A stretch of 64,000 nucleotides of DNA from Aquarana catesbeiana (taxonomy: Eukaryota > Chordata > Amphibia > Anura > Ranidae): contig NC_133328.1 in the NCBI RefSeq assembly GCF_042186555.1, positions 63,925,685 through 63,989,684 of the forward strand, written 5' to 3'. Each line of letters starts with the position of its first letter. The first letter of the stretch is position 1. This document shows, one piece after another, positions 10,444-23,000 of the stretch. The notes under the pieces were generated by a model, which was not told where the DNA came from, searched no databases, and saw only the letters and a list, made by a program, of their open reading frames with translations. The translations under genes were made by a program, and so were the position numbers.

Positions 10444-11985
10444 AGGTTAAATAAAGACACCAGTTCATCTAGTTCAACCTGTGTGGGTTTGTGTTTATGG
10501 CAATACCATTTCCCATATCCCTGTATGATGCATTTACAAAGATGCTCATTTAAAGTTTTTTGAAATTATTGACACTCCCTGTTGACACCATCAACAACTG
10601 TGGAAGGTAGTTCCACATTCTTACTGCTCTGACAGCAAAAATCTCTTACACAGTTTAAAGTTAAACCTTTTCTTGTCCAACTTTATTGAATGGCTGTCTT
10701 TCCAAGCGACCTGAGATTGAATAGTTTTCTCCCTTCAGAATTTCTCCCACTAGCAAGTAACTGACGTTTATATTTTTAGCCTCCAAGTGCATTAACTTTA
10801 CTTTTTTTTTCATATTAAACCTTATTTGCCATGTAGCTGCCCACCCCTTTTTTACTTAGGTCTTCGTATAAAGTTTATATATTCTGCTGTGAAGTTTTTG
10901 CCTGTTTAGCTTTGTATCATCAACAAATACTGAGACTGGACTATTTTTACCAACCTCAAATTAATCAACCTCAATTTAAAAAGGATTGGACCCAGGTCAG
11001 GGCCTTGGGGTACCCCACTCACAACTCCAGACCATTCATAAGATACGTTATGTATCACCACCCTCTGGACATGCTCCAGTAATCAGTTTTCTATCCAGGT
11101 ACATACAGTACATAATCGTCAAAATCCTTAATTTGTAAATAAACCGTTTATGGGGAACTGTATTGAATAATTTGGCAAAATTCAGATACACCACTTCCAC
11201 AGGCCTTCCTTTATCTAGAGCTCATAGCTCACTTCCTCAAAGGATGTTAACAGGTTGGTCTGCCAAGAACAATGTTTCATAAATCTATGATGGTTACTTC
11301 TAATGATACTGTTTTTGTAAGTAAATTCTTAGGTATAGTCCAGGGATATGCAATTAGCAGACCTCCAGGTGTTGCAGAACTACAAGTCCCATGAGGCATA
11401 GCAAGACTCTGACAGCCACAAGCATGGCACCCAGAGACAGAGCATGATGGGACTTGTAGTTTTTGCAACAGCTGGAGGTCCGCTAATTGCATATCCCTGG
11501 TATAGTCCTTTATCATATCTTCCAATAGTTTACATACTATTGATGTTAGGCTGACTGGTCTGTAGTTCCCAGGTAAATACAGTATCTTGGCCCTTTTTTA
11601 AATATTGGTACCATGTTAATGTTTTGCTGATACCATTCCAGTCATTAAGATGTCCTTAAAAATTAGGAAGAACGGTCTAGCAATAACCAGGTTAAGTTCT
11701 TTGAGGACTCTCGAGTGTAAGCCATCTAGTCCTGGTGAGTTTTTCAAGTCTTTTTTAGACACTGGCTTCTGTTAGACACAAGGATACATTCCGTGTAGAG
11801 ATACTAGCAATGCAATCTTGTTTATTAGACCCCTCATTCTCCTTTGTAAAAACTGAGGAAAAGAATGTGTTTAATACAGTTGCGTTCTCCTTGTCACTTA
11901 TAACCAACTTCCCCGATTATCCTTTATGGGGCCATCTTCAGTCTCATATCTGAATAGAGGAGCCACTTTCCCAGTTTCACCAAAC
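10444..11985 (-). pseudogene. old CR1/L2-like LINE 3' part
   Basis: It aligns by eye with the 46490-48325 LINE: the ATCTAGTTCAACCTGTGTGG tail region, the CACTCCCTGTTGACACC block, the GGAAGGTAGTTCCACATTCTT block and the reverse-transcriptase region GGGGTACCCCACTCACAACT. All are on the minus strand. Many stops and indels show it is long dead. A hAT-type element is inserted at 11341-11499. Confidence 0.7.
11341..11499. mobile_element. hAT-type MITE
   Basis: The terminal repeats CAGGGATATGCAATTAGC and GCTAATTGCATATCCCTG pair. They are flanked by a perfect 8-base target duplication GTATAGTC at 11333-11340 and 11500-11507. The inner part is also palindromic (ACTACAAGTCCCATGAGGC / TGATGGGACTTGTAGT). 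Confidence 0.92.
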
Positions 11986-13046
11986 AAAATCTGACATATG
12001 GCCTGGACACACCTTATTGAAGCGTAAAGTAATGAGCCAGCAACTATTCAACTTTGATCTGACATTTGCAGTTCCCACTCGACAAAAACCCTAAATACAG
12101 TCTCCTTTATAGAACAACCACATATAGGAATACAGTTAAACCGCAACGCTCTCCACTACAGCAGTAATATAAACAGCACCCCTTTCCTCATAGAGGCCAT
12201 ATGCACATCAACCTCCCTCCAGCCCAGCTATAATACCTGACTTTTGTGAGCTTTGTTGGTGGTATACCACTACCCCTACCATGGCAGAGCAGTAATCATT
12301 AATCCCAAAGCACCACCTTGCAGGCTTTTTAAAGTAACTGCACTGGAGTGGGATCCAACTTCCCCCAAGGTCCGGGCTATATGACAAGATGTTGACCATA
12401 AATCAGATGACACATCCAAATGGCTAACAGAGATTAATTTCCAGTTTAAAATGGCTAACTAAGAGGTGTGTTTGTGAAAAAATGCATTGCTGTTCATCCA
12501 TCAAAACTGCATGTAAATGAATTCTTTAGGAATGGGGCAAAACCATATGTTTTCAGCATCTGTTTACCTGCAGAATGAATAGTATTCAATGCAAAAAACA
12601 TACAAATGGAAAAATGTTGCATTAGGCCACTAGATGGAGCTGAGAAAAATACTTATTTCCTATAATACTCAACATCATTTAGTGCCCATAATGTGCTATT
12701 TTCCCCATTAACTCCTTTTTTTTTACAATGAACAACATTCAATCTGCAGACAATATTGCCAGGGATAATTCACACATAAATAATATACATTCTGTTTCAA
12801 AAGAAAAACTAAGTAAATCTTGTATAAATACACCACATGTCTCTTGCAGTGATTGTAATGACATTTTGTAATTATTCCACAGAATACAGCTAAATTATGA
12901 AACATCAGAGTCAGAATTATTTTTTTACAATTTTTAAGTTTTAACAATAGTGACTTAAATCCTGAAATGATCACCATGATATTGTGGTGGTTCAAGCATT
13001 CTGTATTACCTTGAGGGAATGCACAGAATGGAATGAATAGCCTCAC
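11986..13046. other. intronic sequence downstream of mkx exon C
   Basis: No repeat or coding signal is recognised beyond the splice donor at 13046-13045. Confidence 0.5.
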
Positions 13047-13382
13047 CTGTTCGGTAGACAAAGTTGCCTTCAGTTTCCGATGACGAGGGAGACACAAGCT
13101 CTTCCTCAAACTCATTGGAACTAAATGACCCTGAGTGGTTTCTCTGCCTCGTCTTTTCCCTCATGGCGGCATTAGTGGCCATGACGTGTCGTAAGGAGTC
13201 ATTAAGATAGCGATGCAATAAACTGCTCTTGTATTTTGGAGGGGATACATAGTCTTCATTGGTGCTAGATTCTGCTCTTATCCCTGACTTGATGACTGAG
13301 CTTTCATTGTTAATCACAGTATGGTGGATGGGTTTGTTGTAGCTTTCCTCATTAGCGTGACTCCTTGGTACATTTTCTCCAT
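13047..13382 (-). CDS. mkx: mkx internal coding exon C: region C-terminal to homeodomain
   Basis: This exon encodes the conserved region after the homeodomain, which is linked to repression in the MKX family. It begins (D)GENVPRSHANEESYNKP, then runs through NEDYVSPPKYKSSLL, RYLNDSLRHVMATN, KTRQRNHSGSFSSNEFEEEL and SPSSSETEGNFVYRT. The order and spacing match vertebrate MKX, with substitutions mostly in the first 35 residues. The acceptor is TTGTTCTACAG|AT and the donor ACAG|GTGAGG. It enters after one base of a split Asp codon and leaves one base of the next codon, the pattern expected for MKX. The remaining C-terminal exon(s) were not seen at 1-13046 and presumably lie left of the window. 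Confidence 0.97.
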
Positions 13383-13684
13383 CTGTAGAACAAAACCAAG
13401 TGTTATTGCATCCGCCTATACTAATTCTTCAATTATCAATAAAATATAGGAAACAGAGTTTAATTCAGTAAAAAAAGACACTTGCTAAATTATGCAAATG
13501 TTCACCCAATAAAATAATGAAGATCTGAGAAAAGACTCTTCTCACAGCTGGATCCCATCTGTTACTAGGAATGGACAGAAATTCCCACTGTGTTGCAATA
13601 ATGATAAAGAGGGAAGATTTTTCTTTGCAGATTAAAACTGAAAACCATTTCAAGGAAGTATTTTCACTGTAAGGTTTTATGCAC

Positions 13685-14105
13685 ACTTAAGCTCAAAACC
13701 ACCTGTTTTACAGGCGGTCCAATTTTTTTTTTCTGCCTCTAAACACCCCTCTATATCAGTCTATGTGCCCATGCACACAGAGGCATTTACAGGAGTTTAG
13801 AGGCAGGGATGTTTAAAGGCAGGAAAAAAAAAATATCACTTGTGCATTCAAGAGAGGAGCGTTTTGGCAGAAAAAATACCGAAACGCGCCTAACGTAGGT
13901 AGATACACCTGAACATGCCTAAGCGCTAGGCGTATTTAGTTCTTGAGAATTTTTTATTCCAATGGCCAGAATAAATTATTATTCTGACCAATGAAATAAA
14001 TGCTCAAGCGCTTGACTCGTTTCCAAAAATGCGGCTTAGGCACCTTTTTGAAGCTACTTTTCCCCTGCCCGGAGAGAAGTGTTTATAAAAGTGTGCATGA
14101 AGGTT
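13685..14105. repeat. foldback-type interspersed repeat
   Basis: It is the same family as 4898-5276. The inner arms AATGGCCAGAATAA and TTATTCTGACCAATG are opposed, and GTGTGCATGA is at the right end. Confidence 0.5.
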
Positions 14106-14420
14106 TAAGCTGGCCATTGGAGACTCAGTTTTATTTGATCAGCCAGTGGGGGATAAAAAAACCAACACAGATTCATCCACACAAGCAAAGTGGTTGGGGG
14201 AATCCTCCCTACTGTGCTATTGCATTCTGATAACTCCTCCACTGTCAGAATACAACAATCAGCACTACAGACAATTGGCTGTAGAAGGGAAATTTTCCAA
14301 TAGATCCATTGGAGGAGACATTAATTACTCTCAAGCAGAAATGGTCATGGATTGGCCAAAATTTGTGTGATCCTTGTTGAACTGGCAGAATTTTGATCCA
14401 TCTATGCCCAGATTTAGTAA
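14106..14420. mobile_element. degenerate MITE, GGCTGGCCATACA family
   Basis: It starts AAGCTGGCCATTGGAGAC and ends TTTGATCCATCTATGCCC, a weak terminal pair. The inner CTGTCAGAATACAA block recurs at 44330 and, less well, at 61606. Confidence 0.35.
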
Positions 14421-14435
14421 CTGATAGTAGACCAT

Positions 14436-14880
14436 ATTAAAGAGGAAGTAAAGCCTTCCTCTTTAATTGTACCTACAGGTAAGCTTATAATAAGGCTTAC
14501 CTGTAGGTATTGTAAATATCTCCTAAACTTGCACCGTTTAGGAGATATTTACTGTATACGCTGCCGCCGACATCATCGGCGCATGCGCAATGAAGGAACG
14601 GCCTGCTTGTGCTGTTTCTTCAGGGCCTGTGCCATGACCAGCGGGTTCCTGTGCGCATGCACGGGAGTGAGATAATTGCAGCTCCGGCCAATCAAAGCAC
14701 TGGAGGCCATAAACCCCGAAGTAACTTCGGGAAACATGTCGGGCCTGTAAGCAGTGTGCCGACGCCGATCCAGGGTATCATTCTAAGGTATTTCATAATG
14801 AGCTAGTATGCGATGCATACTAGCTCATCATGCCTTTGCCTTGCAGAAATTAGCTCCCGAATTAGTCTTGTTATCCTTTC
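14436..14880. repeat. interspersed repeat with hairpins
   Basis: It contains perfect or near-perfect hairpins: AGAGGAAG...CTTCCTCT, ACCTACAGGTAAGC paired with GCTTACCTGTAGGT, TCTCCTAAAC paired with GTTTAGGAGA, and GAGCTAGTATGCG paired with GCATACTAGCTC (14799-14829). Confidence 0.5.
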
Positions 14881-14944
14881 AAGTCTAGTACTTCAGAATT
14901 TGTCAAAAATGTTGTTTGTAAAGGAAATACAATGTTGTTTTAAA

Positions 14945-15415
14945 AGAGAAGCATAGGGTTTGGGTTTTTTCAATTCATACTTGGAACAGCATCGGTCCGA
15001 TGCTGCATCTGTCCCCCACTGGCTCTAACACTGAGAACCGAGTGATCGAACACAGCCGACGGCTCAAGTCTCAGTGCTTCCTGAGCAGAGAGCTGCTGAC
15101 TGTCAGTCAGCAGCTTTCTGCTCTGTCCTCCGCACTCACTTGAGCACTGGACTGTGGATGGGGGCGGGAGCGGCTGGCTCAGGCTCTTGGCGGCTCACTG
15201 AGAGGCTGAACCCAGTGCAGGTCCAGGCACTGGGTGGATCCCGACCATATGGCCGAGATCCTTCCAGAGCCTGGACCGGCTCAGTGACGCCAGCCGACAG
15301 TGGGCTTCAGCCCGCTGTCTGCTGAAAACGGGTCACAGGAGTGCAGAACGGACTGCACTCCCGTGATCCACAGGAGAAGTACAGCCAAATGAGCTTTGGC
15401 TGTACTTCTCCTTTA
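14945..15415. repeat. GC-rich interspersed repeat ending in a hairpin
   Basis: The end holds AGGAGAAGTACAGCCAAA paired with TTTGGCTGTACTTCTCCT (15372-15413). Shorter hairpins occur at the CAGCAGAGAGCTGCTGACTG area. It looks like a non-autonomous element. Confidence 0.45.
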
Positions 15416-17332
15416 AAAAATTACTTGTCATCTATTACAATTTTTTTTAAACTATTTGAAAAACCTACTATGGGCGTTATTCAATAACAACAATCAATCA
15501 GAAAAAGGCATTTTATTAGGCTTAAGTATATCTTTTAAAGAAAGTAAAGTGATTTTTTCCATTGAAGTGAACCTTTATTGATGTAAAATAAATCATCCAG
15601 GGTAACAAGAGTGATAAAGTGAGCCCTATAAACTTGTGCATTATTTTTCTAATTGATCTCTGTGTTCCTCTAGGGACCCTTTTTTTCTAGGCCCAGGCTT
15701 TTTTACAAGCAAAGATTAAACCTCCCCGCTCCCAATTCTAAACCCCACCTCAACTTCAACTGTCAAATGCCAGAGTATCCACAGTCTGATGATCTGGCAT
15801 TTGACTGCTAAATTACAAGGTTTTGTGCACCAGCCTGTGCTTTGGATCCAAGGGGCTTCATGGAGACATAGAGATTTGAAGTCAGGTACTTGCAGGAACC
15901 ACAAGGTACTTGCTCTTCAAATACATTGTTACTTTAGGATTTTTATTTTTTCTTTACCATGACAGGTACACTTTAAATATTGCTCACAGTAGGTGTGTTG
16001 GAATCTTCTTTAATATCCTATCTGGTTTATTTTCTTTTTCTCCCTCCTAGCCCTCTTACTCAATGAACACGAGAGCTTGCGGACAATGAAGAGTAAATCC
16101 CGTCAGTTTATTTTTGTAAACTGAGTATAAAGGGGAAGAACGGGGTCACACGTTTAAGAGGAACTGGATTGTCAGACTAGGCACCATAAATAAACGTATG
16201 CATTTCAAACACGGTAAGATCGTGCCCTCATACTCAGTATAGTGTGTATTCTTGTATTCCAACCTTCATTTTTCTACCAATAAACATTCCCCACTGGCTC
16301 AGTCCAGTAGTTTTTCCTCTACTGATATGTAACCTATTCTTTACAGGAATAATCCTCCTTTTCTTAGAAAGTCTGGCCAGCATCCAGTATAAACAGATAC
16401 ATCGTGTATGAGCTGCCACTGTGTACACGGCATGGAAGGAATTAGATATCAAGCCTTGTTTCTTTTGTACGACTCTTAGATCCTCACATTTACACTAATG
16501 CTGTTCTGCCTCAGTGCAATAAAATACAAAATTAAATGACCACTTTTTTCAAAGAGAATCTATTCTAAAAAATGAATGTTGTTAATACATGTCATTATAG
16601 TATTTTGTATTATTAATCCTTTTCAATTAACATACCTCTTTTTATAATTTTGCCATCATTTACATGCCACCCAGCTATTATAACAGTAGCTTAGGCACAA
16701 ACTATAACTGTGCCAGGGATGCTAACAAGAAGGGGGAACCAAACCACCCCACTGTATGTAATTTAACTTGAGGAGTTCCCCAAAACACACCCACAGAAGG
16801 GGTGCTTACAAGGAATAATCTTATTGGTTTAAAAGACTATTTAAAAAAGTGAAATGAAAAGCTACCTGCAAATAAAATATTTAGTTGTCCTGCTGTCATG
16901 CTGGCAATCTCTGCTTGTTACAGGCCTAAAGCTAGCCATGCCCTAGTAGATTTTTTTTGCAAACGTTTGTACGAATATTTGTATGCAAATTTGTCCAAAC
17001 ATCCCTGAACATTCCACAACTTGACAAATGTTCGAAAGTACTTCAAAGTTTGCTCTTAATGTTCAATTTTGGAACAATGGAACTTTGACGAATGGAGACC
17101 ACATACTCTGTTAGAAATGTGTTAGTTTCCCCACCTTCCCCAGATTTTCTGCTACAAAAAAAAAAAAAGATCGCATTCAAAAGATTTTAATTTTGATATG
17201 TTAAGACTAATATTCTCCTGTATTATCACAACTGTACAATTGAGAACTAGCTGTATATGCTTTCGCTACAGTGTGTCTGAAGAAACCAACTACAAGCATA
17301 CATGTGTCTTATGATTACTAAATATGTGTATA

Positions 17333-18447
17333 CAGCGGGGAAAATCGTTATTTGATCCCCTGCAGATTTTGAAAGTGTGCCCACTTACAAAAAAATAAAG
17401 GGTCTATAATTGTTATCATATGTGTAATTTAAATGATAGAGACAGAATACCAACCAAAAATCCAGAAAAAACACATGATACAAATGCTATAAATTGAGTT
17501 GCAGTTCAGTGAGTAAAATAAGTATTTGATCCCCAAGCAAAACATGACTTAATACTTAGTGGAGAAACCCTTGTTAGCAAACGCAGAGGTAAGACATTTC
17601 TTGTAGTTGGTTACCAGGTTTGCACACATCTCAGGAGAGATTTTGGCCCACTCTTCTTTACAGATCTTCTCTAAGGTTTTTTGGCTGTCGCTTGGCAACT
17701 CGAAGTTTCAGCTCCCTCCATAAATTTTCTATAGAATTAAGCACTTTCTCCCAATCCTTCTCTGAATCATTTAGATGTTCATTGGGAAACTTTAGACAGG
17801 CCTGTACATGTGCTTTCTTGAGGAGATGGACCTTGCAGGTGCTGCAGGATTTCTTTCCATGGCGGCGTATTGTGTTACCAGTGGTTTGTTTGGTGACTGT
17901 GGTCCCAACTATCTTGAGATCATTCACAAGCTCCTCCTGTGTAGTTCTGGGCTGATCCCTCACTTTTCTGATGATCATCCTTACCCCATGAGGCAAAATC
18001 TTGCATGGAGCTCCATATCGGGGGCGAGTGATGGTTATTTTGTATTTTTTCCATTTGTGAATAATTGCTCCAACAGTTATCTCCTTTTCACCAATCTTCT
18101 TGCTTCAGCCTTGTGCAGGTCTACAGTCTTGTCCCTGATGTCCTTTGACAGCTCTTTGGTCTTGGTCATAATGGTGAGTTTTGAATGGAAGAAAGAGATT
18201 CTGTGGACAGGTGTCTTTTATACACATAACGACTTCTTGTTAGGAGCACCTTCTTAAATTGATAGGACTAATCTGTGTACCACATGAGCACATACTGTAG
18301 CCAGTCTGTGGGAGCCAGAATTATTGTTGGTTGGCAGGGGATCAAATACTTATTTTACTCACTGAACTGCAACTCAATTTATAACATTTGTATCATGTTT
18401 TTTTCTGGATTTGGATTGGTTGATATTCTGTCTCTATCATTTAAAAT
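17333..18447 (-). mobile_element. Tc1-like element, truncated at one end
   Basis: The left end begins CAGCGGGGAAAATCGTTATT after TA. Bases 17420-17540 reappear inverted at 18345-18447 (GGGGATCAAATACTTATTTT, AACTGCAACTCAATTTATA), showing long terminal repeats. The outer part of the right repeat is missing. Confidence 0.85.
17658..17996 (-). pseudogene. Tc1 transposase, internally deleted
   Basis: The minus-strand reading has the second helix-turn-helix region (MIIRKVRDQPRTTQEELVND, then TVTKQTTGNTIRRHGKKSCS) and KKAHVQACLKFPNEHLNDSE, the start of the catalytic domain. It then jumps from WEKVL to IENLWRELKLRVAKRQPKN near the C-terminus. The jump deletes most of the DDE core, including both catalytic Asp residues, so the product cannot be active. 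More N-terminal sequence lies at 17997-18170 in broken frames. Confidence 0.85.
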
Positions 18448-18509
18448 TTTCTTGTCACTTTGGTTGAAAATGAATGTTGATTTGACCCCAATAACAATCA
18501 GGAAATTGA

Positions 18510-18735
18510 ATGAACGTTCATAGGCAGCCTTTGGATGAGTCAGCTTTTTAATTGAGTTGATTTCCCCATCCACATCAAAGTGTATGGATGGGGGAATCCT
18601 CGCCACTGAACTATTGTATACTGAAGGCGGGGAGACTTCAGTTGTTAGATTTACTTCTGCCCATACATGGATCAAAATTCGGGCCAGTCCCTACTGAACT
18701 GGCCAAATTTTGATCTATGTATGGCTGGCTTTAAA
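18510..18735. mobile_element. partial MITE of the GGCTGGCCATACA family
   Basis: It ends GATCTATGTATGGCTGGC followed by TTA, contains GTGTATGGATGGGGGAATCC, and lacks a clear left terminal repeat. Confidence 0.5.
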
Positions 18736-19692
18736 ATGAAAATTTGTAACAAAATTCTACCAGGTAATGGCCTGCTTACACTACCTAAAAGGTCTTTAGC
18801 ATCCTGACCAATTTTGAGTACATTGGATGCCAGGTGCCCTTTTCTGTTGTTGAACCACGCATTGAAGGGTCGCTTGCATTTGACACTCCCAACAGTGATG
18901 TAGCTGAACATTTTATTTAGCAAAGCTTGGTTCTGCAAAGAAGCATATTACGGATTGTGACTTTCTTTAAATACAGACAGAGTTCTTTTAAAGCTTTAAA
19001 AAAAAGATCAGTTATAACAGCCCCCCCAGCACCCTTGGCAGTGTTATAGTTTGTCCCAACATCAGTCACTGTCACTTTTGCTGCATGTGAATGGAAGAAT
19101 AGATTATAAAGAACCATTTATTCAGACAGACTCCCCTATGGGTTTCCAAATCGTAAACTGATCATCACCAAAGGAAGTCTGTGATAAAAAAAAAATTGTG
19201 AAGATGTCATTGAAAATACTGTTTTCCCAGCTGTTATACTGATCCAATACTTTCTGTATCACTGAAACAGAACAAGTATAGAGATCAGAAGCTATGACTT
19301 CACACTTTAAACATAACATTTCATTAAAGAAACAGTGCCATTCAATTTACTATTCAGTTTACCTATCTTTGGGTGTCAACATGGTCGTGTACATCCAATT
19401 TTGGTGTTCCCTCTACTGGTGGCTGGTAAACGTATGGCTTCAGCTGATGTTCTTACTGACCTTTCAACTGCCACCTTTTACAAGTGACAGTGATGGTGCA
19501 GGGATGCAGGATAAACAAGTCCAATGTCCAATAGGAAGCATGGACAATATTTTACTGTACAGCTTAATGTAGTCATTCTAAATGTAACTTTAGTAAGAAG
19601 AATCTCCACTTCCACCCTACAAATGACTCCACCTATCTAAGAACTGCATGAATAAAGTGTCCAAGACACAATATAAAGGTATATGAACAAAC

Positions 19693-19846
19693 CTTCAGAG
19701 CAGGAGTCTTCACTGCTGATACTTAACCGCTCAGCATTGCCTTGAACATATTTGTTATATAACTTTATCCGCAATGCCCAGCTCAGATCTGGTTGTCTCA
19801 CAGTGTTTTTGAGGCGACGTCTTGCGTTTGCAAACCAGTTTGACAC
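19693..19846 (-). CDS. mkx: mkx internal coding exon B: homeodomain recognition helix
   Basis: This exon completes the mkx homeodomain. It starts VSNWFANARRRLKNTVRQPD, which is the DNA-recognition helix with the WFxNxRR core. Ala takes the place of the Ile common in other TALE proteins, as in MKX and Iroquois factors. The conserved LSWALRIKLYNKYVQGNAER and a Ser/Asp/Glu-rich stretch follow. The acceptor is TTTTCAATTTTCAG|GTG and the exon begins in phase 0, which fits exon A ending in CAG. The donor is GAAG|GTTTGT, with intron bases starting at 19692, and leaves one base of a split codon. Exon C supplies AT to complete Asp. No stop or frameshift is present, so the gene looks intact here. Confidence 0.97.
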
Positions 19847-20798
19847 CTGAAAATTGAAAAATTATTTTATCTTATTATATTTGCTTCCAATTTAATAGCA
19901 AATACTGCAAAAAGTGATTGATCACATTTGTACATTGACTGCAATTAAACAAAAACCGCAATCTTGGCCACCAAATGATTGTCTCTCCTTAGCATTTTCT
20001 CCTGTCTATTAGAATCTGTCCAGTCACAATAATAATACTAAAATGATTATATTAATAATAATACTGAATATATTCACTGAAACTAATTACTTTGAAATAC
20101 AGAAAAGACAAAAATACAGAATTCATAAACAAGATGTGAAGAGAACAAATATGTAGTAGGGTGGTAGTAGTTCTCAGCTTTGGACACGTGGCACCAAAAA
20201 TAAGTAAAAGTTGAGTGTTTGCCCACATGTCGCTGACTCCTAAACTTAAAGTGAACCTGTACAATGTTCGATCAACAGCCAAACAACAGCTTCACTTAAA
20301 GCGGAAATATAGTCTACTGTATCTTCCCTCCTGTGATGTGACATTCCGGAGCTCCCTTGCCACCAATGACCTCCTCTTCATCTGGTCTTACTCCAGGTTG
20401 GACATCTTCAACCTTTTTGATTGGCCAGCCCAGAATAATGTAACTCCTGAGCATTTACACAGGAGTTAACACATCCTGGCACCAAGGCATGCCAAGAATT
20501 TACACTGACCTGCGCATACAGAGTTTCTTCTGCGAAAAAAAAGCCCACCTACCAGCAATTTTCTCGATAAGGTGATAGTTTCACTTTAACCTCCCCTGCA
20601 GCGCTTACAGTTCTTATGCTCCCTCACTACTCTAATCAGTTGGCGGGAACAGAGAAACACCTGGTACTTCTTAACATGGAGTAACATGTGAATCACTTTC
20701 CTTCCTCCCATGTGACAGCGCTGGTGCTTTGTTATTGCCCAAGCACTGTCACACAGGAATGAGTTCCTAACTAGGTTAATTGATATCTAAAGCTATTA

Positions 20799-21599
20799 CG
20801 AGGGTAATCTGAAAAGTTCACACCCTGAACAGAAGGAGTGACCAGACAGACATGAAGCCTTATCACTGCACCCAACCACTCTTTTGGAGGTTCAGCACTG
20901 AAAATGGTGCATGCATGCTATGTGGTTTTCATGCACTCTTTGCAAACAATTGCACCCCCCCCCCGTAGTCAAGTTGAAAGTGGAAAAAGAAGACTCAATG
21001 GGGTTGATTTACTAAAGGCAAAAAGGCTGTGCACTTTGGAAAGTGCAGTTGCACACTGCAAAAGCAGTTGCTCCAGAGCTTAGTAAATGAGCAGAAGCTC
21101 TGCTGACTTTCATCAACCAATCACGTGCAAGCAAAAATGCTGTTTTTTTAATTTTTCTTGCATGTGATTGGGTATTCTTTGCAAAGTGAAGCTTTACCTC
21201 ATTTACTAAGCGCTGGAGCAGCTGCACTTGCAGAGTGCAATTGCACTTTCCAAGGTGCACAGTCTATTGGCCTTTAGTAAATCAACCTCAAAGTGTTCCA
21301 TTATCGGGCAAAGTGATGGCAACAGCCTTCTGCACTGCTGCTGCACACCCTTGGAATTCCAGATGACTATTGCCTGATGCGTGATAGAACACTTTGATTC
21401 TTATTCTTCCACTTTCTCCATTTTCAAATTGACTGGGGGGTGCCGAATGTCTATAAAGAATGCATGAAAACCATATAGCGTGCAGGCACCATTTTCAGCG
21501 GTGAACATCTGGAAGCGTGGCTTGGTGCAGTGATAAAAGTTTCATGTTTGTGTGGTTACTCTTTCCGTTTCGGGCCATAAACTTTTCAGACTACCCCCG
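20799..21599. mobile_element. mariner-type foldback element
   Basis: The ends CGAGGGTAATCTGAAAAGTT and AACTTTTCAGACTACCCCCG pair and are flanked by TA. Arms of about 200 bases are inverted copies (ATGGTGCATGCATGCTATGTGG near the left, CCATATAGCGTGCAGGCACCAT near the right). No transposase remains. A second MITE sits at the centre. Confidence 0.82.
21001..21290. mobile_element. palindromic TTTACTAAA MITE, nested
   Basis: The ends GGGGTTGATTTACTAAAGGC and GCCTTTAGTAAATCAACCTC pair. The inner arms also pair (TGCAGTTGCAC...GTGCAATTGCA). It lies inside the mariner-type element. Confidence 0.8.
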
Positions 21600-22179
21600 T
21601 AGAAGAGAAAATGCAGTCCTTGGAAAGAACACTAACCACTCAGCCAATAAGCTCCACACATTCACTAGACAGAGATTTGTAACAGTAGAATCAGAAATAT
21701 ATTATTATTGCTACAACAATACAAGGACTTGTATATATTGTTACTAGTAGTATGTGCAGCAGCATGTACTAAATATACTGTTAATTTTAGGTCTAGGCGA
21801 TGTGCACTGAGCAGGTCCTCATACAAGTAAATGGATTCCTAGAATACTTTTCAGTTCTTTACATTGGTTCCAGTCAAAGAAAGTGCTAAACTTTACCAAC
21901 AGCAGGAAAACCCCTAAAAGACTCAGCATTGTCCAGACCCAAATGCTGATACCATATATTCCTTCTTCCGCTACATCTGTATCTAGTCTGGATGTTTTAC
22001 ACCATATTGCTTAAATTAGGTTTGGCTTTACAAAGCCAAAAAAAAAAATGTGTCTTAAAACATTCACTTAGTAGTGACAATCTTCTCGGCTCAAGTCTCA
22101 GTACAAAAGACTTGTCAGGAAAAGTAACTAACTCTGAAATTAAATAGATAAGGAGTTACATGGCATACACAGTGCAAAT

Positions 22180-22404
22180 TTCTTTCCTGCAACCAAGCGA
22201 GGGAAGCCGTCCCCGCTGGGAGAAGACAGTGATTATCGCTAGCGGCTATAGCAGCCGCTAGCGATAATCAGAAGAGAATCCAGCAGGTTGTACCCAAGTT
22301 GATCGATCAATCAAATTGGTACATTCAGCCTGCCCATTAACGGTTCAAATCTCGGCCGGTTCCTGCTGAGTTGGCCAAGATTCGAACCATGTATGGCCGG
22401 CCTT
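22180..22404. mobile_element. partial MITE of the GGCTGGCCATACA family
   Basis: It matches the inside of 51297-52103 in inverted order, including the GATTATCGCTAGCGGCTATA palindrome, and ends CCATGTATGGCCGGCC plus TTA. The left terminal repeat is missing. Confidence 0.65.
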
Positions 22405-22843
22405 AGTTGCGATCAGTTCTTTACAAACATTACTTATAGAAAAGGTCCACATGGACTTTCTTATATAGACCTATAACTTAAATGAGAGTTAAAGAGACCC
22501 TGTCGACAGACCACTCATATCAACAAAAATATTTCCGTAAAATGTTATATGCATTTAATGTATTTTATGCATGTTGTTTATTGTATTCATCAATATGTCA
22601 TTACATTTTTTTTTTAAATTCCAGCAAAGTAAGCATCTGAATTTGACATGGTATCAGCCTATTGCAGCCTTTGTACAGCAGAGCTTAGAATGGGGAAAGA
22701 GAAGTAGCACAAGGAGCCGGTCAGTTGTGCTGCAATGAAAGGAGCATGCTGATAGGAGGAGAGAATGACATAGAGATGAACTCATCAGCTGCTTCCCTTT
22801 CATGGCTCAGACACAGTGTGGTGGTCAGATGTAGCTTGTAAAC

Positions 22844-23000
22844 CATGGGTGCTCAATCTGTGGCCCTCCAGCTGTTGCGGAATTACAAATCCCATGAGGC
22901 AATGAAAGGATGACAATTACAAGCATGACTCCCAAAGGCAGAGGCATGATGGGACTTGTAGTTCCACAACAGCTGGAGGGGCCCAGGCTGAGCACCCATG
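22844..23000. mobile_element. hAT-type MITE
   Basis: The ends CATGGGTGCTCAATCTG and AGGCTGAGCACCCATG pair. The target duplication is TTGTAAAC (22836-22843) and TTGTAAGT (23001-23008). The inner ACAAATCCCATGAGGC / GATGGGACTTGTAG pair is shared with 11341-11499. Confidence 0.85.

Larger units (their letters stand above)
13383..19692 (-). other. mkx: mkx intron between exons C and B
   Basis: This 6.3 kb intron is bounded by GT and AG at 19692-19691 and 13384-13383 on the minus strand. It holds a foldback repeat, three repeat-family copies around 14.1-15.4 kb, a truncated Tc1 element and a partial MITE. The stretches 15416-17332 and 18740-19692 show no gene or clear repeat, apart from a decayed MITE-like patch near 16930-17020. 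Confidence 0.9.

Noticed and set aside
1..13046. Search for the mkx last exon(s)
   Set aside because: No minus-strand reading resembling the MKX C-terminus was seen. It probably lies beyond the left edge.
12723..13317. Two minus-strand readings of 130 and 103 codons over mkx exon C
   Set aside because: One is a shadow frame and the other is exon C read through its donor. The exon limits are set by splice sites and phase.
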